Shown here one piece after another: positions 26,122 to 35,884 of a stretch of 64,000 bases of DNA (position 1 is the first letter of the stretch; the number at the start of each line of letters is the position of its first letter). Location of the stretch: NCBI GenBank assembly GCA_017560255.1, contig JAFYOI010000058.1:62001-126000 (forward strand). Reading direction: 5' to 3'. Origin of the DNA: Clostridia bacterium (GTDB lineage: Bacteria > Bacillota > Clostridia > Oscillospirales > Acutalibacteraceae). Under the pieces are notes generated by a model. That model searched no databases and was not told the DNA's origin. It worked only from the letters and a program-made list of their open reading frames with translations. A program made the position numbers and the translations under genes.

Positions 26122-29028
26122 ATGAGAATCGGTTTGGACATCGGCTCAACAACGCTCAAATGCGTTGTGCTTGACGACGACAACAAAATCATCTACAAAG
26201 AGTACAAAAGGCACTATTCCCAGATTACAGAGAAAACCGCTGAAATGCTCACAAGTATCAAGAACGCTTTTCCAAAGGAAACAGACGTAAAACTTTCAAT
26301 TTCAGGCTCTGCGGGTATGGGTTTTGCCACTCAGTGTGAAATCCCGTTTGTTCAGGAAGTTTATGCAACGAGGGTTGCAATCAACACAATGCTTCCCAAC
26401 ACCGATGTCGTAATTGAACTTGGCGGTGAGGATGCCAAAATCCTCTTCCTTACCGACGGTATGGAAGTAAGAATGAATGGCTCATGCGCAGGCGGTACGG
26501 GCGCGTTCGTTGACCAAATGGCAACGCTGCTTGACATCACCCCCAATGATATGAATGAACTTGCAAAGACGTACGATAAAATTTACACAATCGCTTCAAG
26601 ATGCGGCGTTTTTGCTAAATCTGACATTCAACCCCTTCTCAATCAAGGCGCCAAAAAGAACGATATTTCAGCAAGTATATTTGCCGCAGTTGTAAACCAG
26701 ACAATCGGTGGTCTTGCTCAAGGCAGAACTATTGAGGGTAACGTTGTTTACCTCGGTGGTCCGCTCACTTTTATGTCAGAATTACGTGCAAGTTTTGACC
26801 GCATTCTCAAAATCAGCGGTTTTTGCCCCGACAACTCTCTCTACTTCGTTGCGCTCGGCGCGGCTCTTGTCCCCAACAACAAGTTGATGAACATTGACGA
26901 AACAATCGAAATGATTGGAAAATACACATCCACAAACGATTACAACAGTTGCGCTCCCCTTTTCCAGAACACCAAGGAGTTTGAGCAGTTCCGTAAAAGA
27001 CACGAACTAAACTGCATAGCGACAAACGATGACAACGCAAATCCAGACAAGATTTACATAGGCATTGATGCAGGATCAACAACTGTTAAAGCGGTTGTAA
27101 TAGATGAAAACCAGAACATTGTTTACTCGGAATATATGCAGAGCAACGGTAACCCCATCAGCATAATCCGTGATTTTCTCATGCGCGTGCGTATCAGATA
27201 CCCCGAGGCAAAAATAGTTTCCTCCGCCGCCACAGGATACGGCGAAGAAATTATCAGAAACGCTTTTGGCGTTGATTTCGGCATTGTTGAAACTATCGCT
27301 CACTTTATTGCCGCTAAAAAATTCCGCCCCAACGTTGACTTTATTATCGACATCGGCGGTCAGGATATCAAATGCTTCAAAATCCACAACGGCGCTATTG
27401 AAAACATTTTCCTTAACGAAGCGTGCTCCTCGGGTTGTGGATCATTCCTTCAGACTTTTGCGGGCGCTCTCGGATACTCAATAGACGAGTTTGCTCAACG
27501 TGGAATTTTCGCTGACAAACCCGTTGACCTCGGCTCACGCTGCACGGTATTTATGAACTCATCCGTTAAACAGGCCCAGAAAGATGGTGCAAGCATCGCA
27601 AACATTTCAGCAGGTTTGTCCATCAGTGTTGTTAAAAACGCGCTTTATAAGGTTATAAGAGCGTCCAACGCGGATTCTCTCGGTTCAAACATTGTTGTAC
27701 AGGGAGGCACTTTCCTCAACGATGCGGTTCTCCGCGCTTTCGAACAGGAAATCAAAAGAGAAGTTGTCCGCCCCAATATTGCGGGTCTTATGGGCGCATA
27801 CGGTGCGGCACTCTACTCGATGAAACAGGCTAAAACAGACAGCACTGTACTGACACTTGACCAGTTGAGAAACTTCACACACGAAGTTACCGCTATTGTA
27901 TGTAAAGGTTGTACCAACAACTGCCATCTTACAGTAAACACCTTTGATTCGGGCAGAAAATTCATTTCGGGCAATCGTTGTGAAAAGCCACTTGCAAAGG
28001 CTACTGCAACGACAAAATACGACCTGTATGAATATAAACTCGGTTTACTTTCAGAATACAAAGCAGTCAAGGGAGAAAGAGGCAAAATCGGTATTCCGAT
28101 GGGACTTAATATGTACGAACTGCTCCCCTTCTGGCACAAATTCTTCAGTGAACTTGGCTTTGAAGTTATAACGTCACCGTCATCAAACAGAGCGCTTTAC
28201 CTCAGAGGTCAGGACACAATCCCGTCCGATACGGTTTGTTTCCCCGCAAAACTCATTCATGGTCATATTGACGCTTTGATAGACGAGAATGTTGACGCAA
28301 TTTTCTACCCCTGTATGACGTACAATTTTGACGACGGAATAAGCGACAACCACTACAACTGCCCCGTTGTTGCATACTACCCGGAAGTCATTGCAGCAAA
28401 CGTTGGAAAACTGTGCGACATTAAATTCATCTATGACTACGTAGGTCCGCACAGAACAAAAGAATTCCCTGCAAAAATGCAGAAAATTCTCAAAAAACAC
28501 TTTGGTGAAATTTCAATTTCCGAAATTAAAAAGGCATTCACAAGCGCACTCAAAGAATACGAGAACTATATGAAAAAAGTTCGTGACAAGGGCACGGAAT
28601 ACATTGAAATTGCAGAGAAAAACAATATGCCTATAATTGTTCTTTCGGGTCGTCCGTATCACCTTGATCCCGAAGTAAACCACGGCATCAACAAACTCAT
28701 CTGCGAATGTGGTGCGGTACTCATCACCGAGGACTCAATCAGTTGGAGAGTCGAAAAATTCAAGACAGACGTTCTTAATCAGTGGACCTACCACTCAAGG
28801 CTCTACGCCGCCGCAAAATACATTACCGATAAACCGAACTTTAACCTTGTTCAACTCGTTTCATTCGGTTGCGGTGTTGATGCCGTTACAACGGACGAAG
28901 TGAGAAGAATACTTGAAGAAGAAGGAAAAATTTACACTCAAATTAAGATTGACGAAATAACAAACCTTGGCGCTGTAAAAATCAGACTCAAGAGTTTGTT
29001 TGCGGCACTCGAAATGGGAAAGGAGTAA
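26122..29028 (+). CDS. 2-hydroxyacyl-CoA dehydratase activase, twin ATPase domains plus DUF2229
   Basis: 968 residues from ATG 26122, which has AAGGAGGA upstream. Two BadF/BadG/BcrA/BcrD-type ATPase domains lie in tandem: GLDIGSTTLK at residue 4 and GIDAGSTTVKAVV near 314. Each has its own cluster-type cysteines: SCAGGTGAFVDQ (about 121) with SRCGVFAKSDIQ (about 160), and CSSGCGSFLQTF (about 434) with SRCTVFMNSSVKQAQ (about 473). A Cys-rich linker (VCKGCTNNCH) and a DUF2229 region from about residue 655 follow. Activases use ATP to push an electron into a dehydratase [4Fe-4S] enzyme. Many Clostridia encode this and the next gene as one chain of about 1400 residues. Substrate unknown. Confidence 0.88.
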   Translation: MRIGLDIGSTTLKCVVLDDDNKIIYKEYKRHYSQITEKTAEMLTSIKNAFPKETDVKLSISGSAGMGFATQCEIPFVQEVYATRVAINTMLPNTDVVIELGGEDAKILFLTDGMEVRMNGSCAGGTGAFVDQMATLLDITPNDMNELAKTYDKIYTIASRCGVFAKSDIQPLLNQGAKKNDISASIFAAVVNQTIGGLAQGRTIEGNVVYLGGPLTFMSELRASFDRILKISGFCPDNSLYFVALGAALVPNNKLMNIDETIEMIGKYTSTNDYNSCAPLFQNTKEFEQFRKRHELNCIATNDDNANPDKIYIGIDAGSTTVKAVVIDENQNIVYSEYMQSNGNPISIIRDFLMRVRIRYPEAKIVSSAATGYGEEIIRNAFGVDFGIVETIAHFIAAKKFRPNVDFIIDIGGQDIKCFKIHNGAIENIFLNEACSSGCGSFLQTFAGALGYSIDEFAQRGIFADKPVDLGSRCTVFMNSSVKQAQKDGASIANISAGLSISVVKNALYKVIRASNADSLGSNIVVQGGTFLNDAVLRAFEQEIKREVVRPNIAGLMGAYGAALYSMKQAKTDSTVLTLDQLRNFTHEVTAIVCKGCTNNCHLTVNTFDSGRKFISGNRCEKPLAKATATTKYDLYEYKLGLLSEYKAVKGERGKIGIPMGLNMYELLPFWHKFFSELGFEVITSPSSNRALYLRGQDTIPSDTVCFPAKLIHGHIDALIDENVDAIFYPCMTYNFDDGISDNHYNCPVVAYYPEVIAANVGKLCDIKFIYDYVGPHRTKEFPAKMQKILKKHFGEISISEIKKAFTSALKEYENYMKKVRDKGTEYIEIAEKNNMPIIVLSGRPYHLDPEVNHGINKLICECGAVLITEDSISWRVEKFKTDVLNQWTYHSRLYAAAKYITDKPNFNLVQLVSFGCGVDAVTTDEVRRILEEEGKIYTQIKIDEITNLGAVKIRLKSLFAALEMGKE

Positions 29029-29034
29029 TTAAAA

Positions 29035-30321
29035 ATGGCAGAGAAAAACGCAATCTTCAAAAAAGAAATGAAAAAGACTCACACCATTCTTATTCCTAAT
29101 ATGGCCCCTATTCATTTCGAGATTCTCAAAAACGTATTCATCCAGTATGGCTATCAGGTTGAATTACTTACAAACACAGGTCAAGCGGTTATTGATACAG
29201 GTCTTAAATACGTACACAACGACACCTGCTATCCCGCACTCCTTGTTATCGGTCAGATGATTAATGCACTACAGAGTGGTAAATACGACCTTGACAAAAC
29301 GGCAGTTGTAATCACTCAAACGGGCGGCGGATGCAGAGCGTCAAACTACTTCCACCTTCTCAAAAAAGCACTTCTGAAGGCGGGTTTTGCAAAAATTCCC
29401 GTAATCTCACTTAATCTTTCGGGGCTCGAAAAAGAAAGTTCACTCAAAATTACTCTTCCGATGATCAGAAGAGCCGCTGCGGCGCTTGTATACGGCGATT
29501 TACTTATGCTACTTGACAATCAGGTAAAGCCCTACGAAATCGTCAAGGGTTCAAGCAAAAAGACGGTTGAAAAGTGGGTAAGAACTTTATCCGAAGAATT
29601 CAAAAACGGCGACGGTCTTTCAAAGAGTCAGATGACGAAGAATTTTGAAATAATCGTTAAGTCCTTTGCTAAAATCCCCCTCAACCGTACACCAAAGGTT
29701 AAAGTTGGCATCGTAGGAGAAATTTACGTAAAATATTCAAGCCTTGCAAACAATGGTCTTGAACAGTTCTTGTATGAACAGGACTGTGAAGTTATGGTAC
29801 CCGGTATTCTTGGTTTCTTCCTCTACTGTATGGATAACGGCATTGAGGAGACAAAACTTTACGGTGGCAAAAGGTTTATGGCTTTTGCGCGAGGCGTGCT
29901 TCTCAGATATATGGAAGGCCTTGAGAAAAACCTTATCGATGCGGTCAAAAAATACAGCGACTTTATTGCACCATCACCATATAAGCATCTGTGCAGTCTT
30001 TGTAAAGGAATTATAGGCAAGGGTACTGTTATGGGTGAAGGCTGGCTTTTGACGGCTGAAATGCTCGAACTCGTTGAGCAAGGATATGGAAACATTGTCT
30101 GCACTCAACCCTTCGGTTGTTTACCTAATCACATTGTTGGTAAGGGTATGATCAGAAAAATCAGGACAAAACACCCCGAAGCCAACATTGTTCCAATCGA
30201 CTACGACCCAGGCGCTACAAAGGTAAATCAGGAAAATAGAATTAAACTTATGCTTGCCGTTGCAAAGGAAAACCTCGATAAAAAGATTGCAAGCAAGAAA
30301 AAAGAAACGGCAAACATATAA
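29035..30321 (+). CDS. 2-hydroxyacyl-CoA dehydratase (HgdB-like) family protein
   Basis: 428 residues, 6 bases after the activase. It has the cysteine positions of the dehydratase D-component family: NDTCYPALLVIGQ, GGGCRASNYF, HLCSLCKGIIGKG and CTQPFGCLPNHIVGKG. It probably holds a [4Fe-4S] cluster reduced by the upstream activase. In related large activase-dehydratase proteins the substrate is not known, and they need not be 2-hydroxyglutaryl-CoA enzymes. A terminator follows. Confidence 0.88.
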   Translation: MAEKNAIFKKEMKKTHTILIPNMAPIHFEILKNVFIQYGYQVELLTNTGQAVIDTGLKYVHNDTCYPALLVIGQMINALQSGKYDLDKTAVVITQTGGGCRASNYFHLLKKALLKAGFAKIPVISLNLSGLEKESSLKITLPMIRRAAAALVYGDLLMLLDNQVKPYEIVKGSSKKTVEKWVRTLSEEFKNGDGLSKSQMTKNFEIIVKSFAKIPLNRTPKVKVGIVGEIYVKYSSLANNGLEQFLYEQDCEVMVPGILGFFLYCMDNGIEETKLYGGKRFMAFARGVLLRYMEGLEKNLIDAVKKYSDFIAPSPYKHLCSLCKGIIGKGTVMGEGWLLTAEMLELVEQGYGNIVCTQPFGCLPNHIVGKGMIRKIRTKHPEANIVPIDYDPGATKVNQENRIKLMLAVAKENLDKKIASKKKETANI

Positions 30322-30327
30322 AAAAAT

Positions 30328-30358
30328 AATCCACCTTGGAAAATTCCCAAGGTGGATT
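30328..30358 (+). terminator. Terminator of the activase/dehydratase operon
   Basis: A 12-bp stem AATCCACCTTGG with its complement, a 7-base loop and a T-rich tail. Confidence 0.88.
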
Positions 30359-30376
30359 TTGTGTTTACAAAAACAA

Positions 30377-30404
30377 ATAACCCACACGCAAGCGTGTGGG
30401 TTAT
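30377..30404 (-). terminator. Terminator of rplS
   Basis: A perfect 13-bp stem ATAACCCACACGC with its complement and a 2-base centre, 8 bases after the rplS stop. On the minus strand it is followed by TTTGTTTTTG. Confidence 0.88.
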
Positions 30405-30411
30405 AGTTTTC

Positions 30412-30759
30412 TTACTTAGAAATCTTTTCCTTAACTTTTGCAGCCTTACCAACACGGTCACGGAGATAGTAGAGTTTGCTTCTGCGAACCTTACCAACTC
30501 TGATAACTGTTACCTTGTCAACGTTGGGGGAATGAATCGGGAAAACTCTCTCCACACCTACGCCATAGGAAAGGCGGCGAACAGTAAAGGTTTCAGCGAT
30601 GCCGCTACCTTTACGAGCGATTACGGTGCCCTCGAAAGCCTGGATTCTTTCTCTCTCACCTTCGCGAATCTTAACGTCAACTCTTACTGTGTCACCGATT
30701 CTGATTACGGGCATTTCAGATTTGAGCTGCGCTGCTGCGAGTTTCTGTACTGCGTCCAT
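30412..30759 (-). CDS. rplS: 50S ribosomal protein L19
   Basis: 115 residues, standard length. Characteristic blocks are [54 protein letters not shown] and [18 protein letters not shown]19 sits at the 30S-50S interface. It is transcribed alone from 30883-30911 with a leader of about 115 bases and ends at its own terminator. The usual trmD-rimM neighbours are absent. The ribosome binding site is AAGGAGG. Confidence 0.98.
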   Translation of the reverse strand: MDAVQKLAAAQLKSEMPVIRIGDTVRVDVKIREGERERIQAFEGTVIARKGSGIAETFTVRRLSYGVGVERVFPIHSPNVDKVTVIRVGKVRRSKLYYLRDRVGKAAKVKEKISK

Positions 30760-30876
30760 GTTTTTTCCTCCTTAATATTTCAGATGTTCTTAACAAAAAA
30801 TATGCCAGAGGACCATCCGCTTCAATTTTGGCAGTTGCCTAATTAAACCCCACCAAGAGGTGGCGGAAACAAATGC
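30760..30876 (-). promoter_or_regulatory. rplS leader, possible L19 autoregulatory RNA
   Basis: The leader between the promoter and rplS is about 115 bases and contains a GC-rich hairpin (CCGCCACC TCTT GGTGGGG, near 30848-30867). Firmicutes have a described L19 leader motif that could match. I cannot check its covariation, so this is a candidate. Confidence 0.45.
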
Positions 30877-30882
30877 TCGTAT

Positions 30883-30911
30883 ATGATACCACAAGTTATG
30901 GATAAATGCAA
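30883..30911 (-). promoter_or_regulatory. Promoter of rplS
   Basis: Minus-strand TTGCAT (30911-30906), a 17-base spacer and TATCAT (30888-30883). Confidence 0.7.
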
Positions 30912-30925
30912 GCATTTTTTTAATT

Positions 30926-31483
30926 TTATATAGAAATTTTTTCTATCTCTCTTTTAAGCCTTGAAACAGGCATTCCGACAACGTTGAAATAATCGCCGAC
31001 TATTGATTTGACAAGCAGCGCACCCCTACCTTGAATTCCATATGCGCCCGCTTTGTCATTCGGTTCATTCGTGGCAATATAGTCAAGTATTTCCTTATCG
31101 GTCAGCTCATAGAAATTCACCTTTGTTTCCTCACTGAAAGAAAGTGTCCTGCCGTTAAGGCACAAAGCGCAGCCTGTAACAACTGAATGCTCCCTGCCAG
31201 AAAGTTTGCGAAGCATTGAAAAAGCATCCTCTGAATTCTTTGGCTTACCGAGCACCTCGCCGTCGACTATAACCGCCGTATCACAACCAATAACAAGCGC
31301 TGACGGATTGTTCACCGCAACACTCTCCGCTTTAAGCCTTGCTAAATATTCCGCCGCATCAATTGCACCGACTTCATCGGGTAAAATTTCCTCAACGTCA
31401 GCGGGAATCACCTTAAAATCCTTGGTTATAAGTTGCATTAACTCCAATCTGCGCGGAGAGGCAGACGCCAAAATTACGTTCAC
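30926..31483 (-). CDS. maf: Maf family nucleotide pyrophosphatase
   Basis: 185 residues from GTG 31483, which follows AGGTGA; an in-frame GTG at 31492 overlaps that ribosome binding site. The family signature SASPRRLELM opens the protein, and LVIGCDTAVIVDGEVLGKPKN and GREHSVVTG are also typical. DKAGAYGIQGRGALLV marks the dTTP/UTP pyrophosphatase (YhdE) type. It hydrolyses non-canonical or excess nucleoside triphosphates and is linked to septum inhibition in Bacillus. Its ribosome binding site overlaps the stop codon of the preceding gene. Confidence 0.93.
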   Translation of the reverse strand: MNVILASASPRRLELMQLITKDFKVIPADVEEILPDEVGAIDAAEYLARLKAESVAVNNPSALVIGCDTAVIVDGEVLGKPKNSEDAFSMLRKLSGREHSVVTGCALCLNGRTLSFSEETKVNFYELTDKEILDYIATNEPNDKAGAYGIQGRGALLVKSIVGDYFNVVGMPVSRLKREIEKISI

Positions 31484-31492
31484 ATAAATCAC

Positions 31493-32164
31493 CTATTCAA
31501 AATCTTCAAGATTTGCATTCATAACACGTTTTCTCATAATTGAAACGCCCCTGACTTCAACGCCCGTTGATTTCAAAAGCGCATCCGTCAACAAGCGCGG
31601 ATTAACGGTTTTCACAGTACCGGACGGAAGAATAATGTCAATATTAACTCGATTATCCTGCGTCATACTGACGTAAAAAGAGTGAATTTCCTCAATCAGA
31701 TTCACTTCTTTATCAATCTTACGCTTGCCCTGTTTCTGTTTTTTGATAATAATAAGTTCTTCACCCATCAAACACTCGGAGACTTTCATAAAGCAGTCTT
31801 CGTGGTCACCATCGGGATCAATTACGATATCGTACTGGGAAAAAGCAATCTCTGTCGGCTTACCCCACGGGTCAGCAACTTTAGTCACCCGCATACCATC
31901 GGGCAAAAAGGCGTTGAATTTATCCTTGAGTTCGCCGTTTGTTGTATCGTCGGTTATCTTAATATCCATAATTTCACATTTACTCTGTGTAAAAAGTGGA
32001 AGTGGAAGAAGAAAATTTACGTACGGATGAGGGTTAAAACCCTCGGTGTACCAAATTGGAATTCCTGCCCTGCGAACGACTTTGGACATAAGACGATTCA
32101 TATCAAGATGGGATATATACTGCAATTTGCCAAGTTTTTCATACCAGATTCTAACCGATCGCAC
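31493..32164 (-). CDS. TIGR03936 family (DUF2344) radical-SAM-associated protein
   Basis: 223 residues from GTG 32164, preceded by GGAGGTGA; the longer in-frame extension lies inside the upstream gene. The opening RIWYEKLGKLQYISHLDMNRLMSKVVRRAGIPIWYTEGFNPHP is diagnostic of DUF2344, which is normally fused to or encoded next to a radical-SAM protein. It overlaps that partner by 14 bases. The pair may act in RNA or ribosome modification; this is inference from frequent neighbours in other genomes (rng and rplU), which are absent here. Confidence 0.88.
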   Translation of the reverse strand: MRSVRIWYEKLGKLQYISHLDMNRLMSKVVRRAGIPIWYTEGFNPHPYVNFLLPLPLFTQSKCEIMDIKITDDTTNGELKDKFNAFLPDGMRVTKVADPWGKPTEIAFSQYDIVIDPDGDHEDCFMKVSECLMGEELIIIKKQKQGKRKIDKEVNLIEEIHSFYVSMTQDNRVNIDIILPSGTVKTVNPRLLTDALLKSTGVEVRGVSIMRKRVMNANLEDFE

Positions 32165-33998
32165 AGCATTCACCTCCGTTAAGTTTATTGGCTCCGCAAG
32201 CCGAGCATTTCTCGCGACAGTTCGGTGTTGTCTGCGCCTGATGAGCAAGTTCATTTTCTTTGATGAGCAACTGTTCTCTCACACCGTAGTCAAGATGACT
32301 CCACGGGAAAACTTCGGAATAATCGCGCATCCTGTTAACGTAGAATTTATAATCAACTCCGCAATTTTCAAACGCCTGCATCCATTTTTCATAACTGAAA
32401 CTGTCGTCCCAACTGTCAAATTTACAACCACTCAAAAATGCATTTTCTATTACGTCACTCAAACGACGGTCGCCGCGTGCGAAAACGCCCTCGATAACAC
32501 TTGTCTTTGCATCGTGATAACTGACGGAAATCTTCTTTGAACGCACGCTTGACATAAGATGCTTCTGCTTTTCTTCAAACATTTCAAGAGTGTCCTGCGG
32601 CTCCCACTGAAAAGGAGTAAAGGGCTTGGGAATAAACGCTGCAACGCTGATCGAAACACTCGGCGCCTTGCCTTTCTGTCTGAATTCACTGTTGTAATAA
32701 GCATCAACAACACTCTGCGCAAGATTTGCAATGCCCTCAATGTCTTCCATTGTTTCGGTAGGAAGTCCGAGCATAAAGTAAAGTTTCATACTTGTCCATC
32801 CGCCCTCAAACGCCATTTCGGCAGTTTTAAGCACGTCCTGCTGAGTAATATTCTTATTTATTACATCCCTCATCCTCTGCGTGCCCGCTTCAGGCGCAAA
32901 GGTAAGGCCGCTTCTGCGAACTGTCTGAAGTTGTTCGCTCAATTCCTTTGAGAAATTATCAACACGAAGCGACGGTAAAGAAAGGTTAATAGAATGCGCT
33001 TTCGTGTAATTTATGAGTTCGGGCAACAAACAGGAAAGACCGCTGTAGTCGCTCGTACTCAAAGACAGAAGCGACACTTCCTCATATCCGCTTGTATCGC
33101 AAAGTTTTTTCACCTGTTCAAGAATTACCTGAGGAGATTTTTCTCTTATCGGGCGGTAAATATATCCCGCCTGACAGAAACGACAACCTCTTATGCAACC
33201 TCTGAAAATCTCCGCAATCGCCCTATCGTGCACAACGTCGATAAACGGGACTACGAGTTTCTCGGGATAATATGAATTATCAAGGTTTCTTACAACTCTT
33301 TTTACAACCTTTGCAGGCACGTCATCGTATTTGGGGGTAACACATTTAACGGTCATATCATCGTTGTACTCAACGTTGTAAAATTCAGGTACGTAAACGC
33401 CCTGTATTTTCGCCGCAGCGCGAAGAAAAGTCTGCTTGTCCGATCCCATTTTCTTATGTTGTTTATAAAGTTCAACAAACTCGCCGTCGAGTTCCTCTCC
33501 CTCACCGATGAAGAAAACATCAAAGAAATCAGCAATCGGCTCGGGGTTGCAAACGCAAGGGCCGCCCGCAACAACAATATTTTTAAGCGAAGTTCTGTCC
33601 TTTGCCCTGAGCGGAATATTGCCGAGTTGGAGCATATTGAGAACATTTGTATAACAAAGTTCATACTGCAAGGTAAAGCCGATGATATCGAACTCGTCGA
33701 GCGCAGTTGTGCTCTCAATTGAGAACAGCGGGATGTTGTTAAGCCGCATCTGCTCTTCCATATCTTTATCAGGTGCAAAAACACGCTCGCACCAACAATC
33801 ATCACGGTCGTTGAGCATACCGTAAAGAATTTTCATTCCAAGATGAGACATTCCTATTTCATAAATATCGGGAAAACAGAAGGCAAACCTTACGTCAACT
33901 TTGTCCGCATCCTTCATAACACTGTTAACTTCTCCACCCGTATATCTGCCGGGCTTTTGCACTAACGGTAAAATTCTTTCTATCTTTTCAAAAAGCAT
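32151..33998 (-). CDS. TIGR03960 family B12-binding-like radical SAM protein
   Basis: 615 residues. An N-terminal cobalamin-binding-like domain (about 20-190, with GMKILYGMLNDRDD and VAGGPCVCNPEP) precedes a radical SAM core with the cluster motif CIRGCRFC (about 268). YEEVSLLSLSTSDYS follows the cluster, and GLTFAPEAGTQRMRDVINK lies in the barrel. The C-terminal part has CREKCSACG. It cleaves S-adenosylmethionine for an unknown reaction, together with the overlapping DUF2344 protein. It is the first gene of the set ending at maf. Confidence 0.93.
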   Translation of the reverse strand: MLFEKIERILPLVQKPGRYTGGEVNSVMKDADKVDVRFAFCFPDIYEIGMSHLGMKILYGMLNDRDDCWCERVFAPDKDMEEQMRLNNIPLFSIESTTALDEFDIIGFTLQYELCYTNVLNMLQLGNIPLRAKDRTSLKNIVVAGGPCVCNPEPIADFFDVFFIGEGEELDGEFVELYKQHKKMGSDKQTFLRAAAKIQGVYVPEFYNVEYNDDMTVKCVTPKYDDVPAKVVKRVVRNLDNSYYPEKLVVPFIDVVHDRAIAEIFRGCIRGCRFCQAGYIYRPIREKSPQVILEQVKKLCDTSGYEEVSLLSLSTSDYSGLSCLLPELINYTKAHSINLSLPSLRVDNFSKELSEQLQTVRRSGLTFAPEAGTQRMRDVINKNITQQDVLKTAEMAFEGGWTSMKLYFMLGLPTETMEDIEGIANLAQSVVDAYYNSEFRQKGKAPSVSISVAAFIPKPFTPFQWEPQDTLEMFEEKQKHLMSSVRSKKISVSYHDAKTSVIEGVFARGDRRLSDVIENAFLSGCKFDSWDDSFSYEKWMQAFENCGVDYKFYVNRMRDYSEVFPWSHLDYGVREQLLIKENELAHQAQTTPNCREKCSACGANKLNGGECCAIG

Positions 33999-34069
33999 AA
34001 TATCTCTCCGTTTTCTGAAAATTTAAGTTATCAATTTATGATACCGCAAATATGGCGTTTTTGCAAGTA

Positions 34070-34103
34070 AAAAACACGATTTGGTAAACCAAACCGTGTT
34101 TTT
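34070..34103 (-). terminator. Terminator of the IorAB/PaaK/ACT operon
   Basis: Arms AAAAACACGATTTGGT and ACCAAACCGTGTTTTT with a 2-base centre. One position is a wobble on the minus strand, 8 bases after the ACT gene stop. Confidence 0.85.
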
Positions 34104-34110
34104 GTTTCAA

Positions 34111-34542
34111 TTACATTTTATAAACTTTGTCTTCCTCAAAGATTTCGATGTCGTTTTTCCTGAGCGCCGCTACAGCCTCTTCATTATCGGTAACTCTGAG
34201 AAGTACACAAGCGCGCCCCTCATCCCTTGAAATGAAAGCATACATATACTCAATACCAATGCCTGTATCGGACAAAACTTTCATCGCCTTTGCAAATGCT
34301 CCGGGTGTATCAGGAATACCGATTGCAATAACGTTGGTCAGAGAAACGGTCATCCCCGCCTCTTTAAGTACTTTCTCCGCCTGATCGGGTTTGTCAACAA
34401 TCAAACGCAAAATACCGAAATCGGTTGTATCTGCAATTGAAAGTGCTCTGATATCAATCCCGTTATCTGCAAGCACGGAAGTAATCTCCGCAAGACGTCC
34501 CGACTTATTCTCTACAAATACTGAAATCTGCTTAATCAACAT
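34111..34542 (-). CDS. Tandem ACT-domain protein
   Basis: 143 residues, two ACT domains in series (about 1-66 and 69-143). They begin ISVFVENKSGRLAEITSVLADNGIDIRAL and VIAIGIPDTPGAFAKAMKVL. ACT domains bind amino acids as regulators. This standalone type is often found next to phenylacetate-CoA ligase and indolepyruvate oxidoreductase genes in anaerobes, as here, and may sense an aromatic amino acid. It is the last gene of the operon. Confidence 0.92.
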   Translation of the reverse strand: MLIKQISVFVENKSGRLAEITSVLADNGIDIRALSIADTTDFGILRLIVDKPDQAEKVLKEAGMTVSLTNVIAIGIPDTPGAFAKAMKVLSDTGIGIEYMYAFISRDEGRACVLLRVTDNEEAVAALRKNDIEIFEEDKVYKM

Positions 34543-34560
34543 AAAATAACGCCTCCCCTA

Positions 34561-35871
34561 TTAATTTTCCTTACGTTTATCGATAACTCTCTTGGCTTTA
34601 CCCTCTGAACGAGCCAATGAACCCGCCTCTACAAGACGAACCTTGGCATAAACGTTGAGCGTACTCTGCAACGCTATTTCAATCTTATGCTCGGTTGTTT
34701 CAATCGCCTTGATTGTATCGGAGAACATTTCAGGCTGCATTTCAACAAGAACCTCCATAGTATCAAGGTTGCCCTTTCTGTCAACAACTATAAGATAGTT
34801 CGGGTTCATATTAAGTTCAAGTAATACGCTTTCAATCTGCGACGGGAATACGTTGATTCCTCTGATTATGAGCATATCATCAGTTCTACCCCTCGGTTTT
34901 GTCATACGTACAGTCGTTCTGCCACAGTCACACTTTTCGTGGGTAAGAGCACAAATATCCCTTGTACGATAACGGATAAGTGGCAGCGCTTCCTTACCGA
35001 TGCAAGTAAATACGAGTTCACCATACTCGCCATCTGGAAGTACTTCGCCCGTATCAGGATTGACAACCTCCGGATAGAAAAAATCTTCACAAATATGAAG
35101 TCCGTTCTGGCACTCACAGTCGTACGCTACACCGGGGCCTGCAATTTCGGAAAGTCCGTAGATATCATACGCCTTGATATTGAGCGATTTCTCAATTTCA
35201 AGGCGCATCTCCTCTGTCCAGGGTTCAGCACCGAAAATTCCTGCACGCACCTTCAAATCAGCGGGATTTATACCCATCTCACGAATTGTTTCACCGATAA
35301 ACATTGCATATGACGGTGTACAACACAAAAGATTTGAGCCAAAATCCATAAGCATCTGTACTTGTCTTTTTGTGTTACCCGAAGATGCGGGCAGTGCCGT
35401 TGCGCCCATTTTCTCTGCGCCATAGTGCATACCGAGACCGCCCGTAAACAATCCGTAGCCGTATGAAACGTGGATTATATCATCCTTATTTGCGCCTGCA
35501 GCAACAAGCGCTCTTGCTGCGCCCTGCGCCCACACGTCAATGTCGTGCTCCGTGTAGCCGACAACGGTAGGCTTACCCGTTGTACCGGACGACGCGTGAA
35601 TACGGATGAGATCCGTCTGCGGTACTGCAAAAAGTCCAAAAGGATAATTATCTCTCAAATCGGTTTTTACGGTGAAGGGAAGTTTTGTAATATCATCAAT
35701 AGAATGAATATCCTCCGGTTTCAAACCGATTTCATCAAATTTCTTTCTATAAAATTCGATATTCTCATAAGCATTCTTGACCATACTTATCAAACGAGCC
35801 GACTGAATGGCACGAAGATAATCTCTGGAAGCGCACTCAATTTCGGGTGCGAAATAAGCCATATAAGGCAA
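34561..35871 (-). CDS. paaK: Phenylacetate-CoA ligase-like, copy 1
   Basis: 436 residues. An ANL-superfamily adenylating enzyme with the P-loop-type [34 protein letters not shown] and the C-terminal hinge [20 protein letters not shown]. It makes (or, in reverse, uses) arylacetyl-CoA with ATP/AMP. A zinc-binding-like cysteine set ([10 protein letters not shown]) is present. IorB ends 13 bases upstream, and a second paralogue is at 38269-39582, so arylacetates made by IorAB are the likely substrates. Confidence 0.92.
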   Translation of the reverse strand: MPYMAYFAPEIECASRDYLRAIQSARLISMVKNAYENIEFYRKKFDEIGLKPEDIHSIDDITKLPFTVKTDLRDNYPFGLFAVPQTDLIRIHASSGTTGKPTVVGYTEHDIDVWAQGAARALVAAGANKDDIIHVSYGYGLFTGGLGMHYGAEKMGATALPASSGNTKRQVQMLMDFGSNLLCCTPSYAMFIGETIREMGINPADLKVRAGIFGAEPWTEEMRLEIEKSLNIKAYDIYGLSEIAGPGVAYDCECQNGLHICEDFFYPEVVNPDTGEVLPDGEYGELVFTCIGKEALPLIRYRTRDICALTHEKCDCGRTTVRMTKPRGRTDDMLIIRGINVFPSQIESVLLELNMNPNYLIVVDRKGNLDTMEVLVEMQPEMFSDTIKAIETTEHKIEIALQSTLNVYAKVRLVEAGSLARSEGKAKRVIDKRKEN

Positions 35872-35884
35872 CTCCTTTCAAGAT

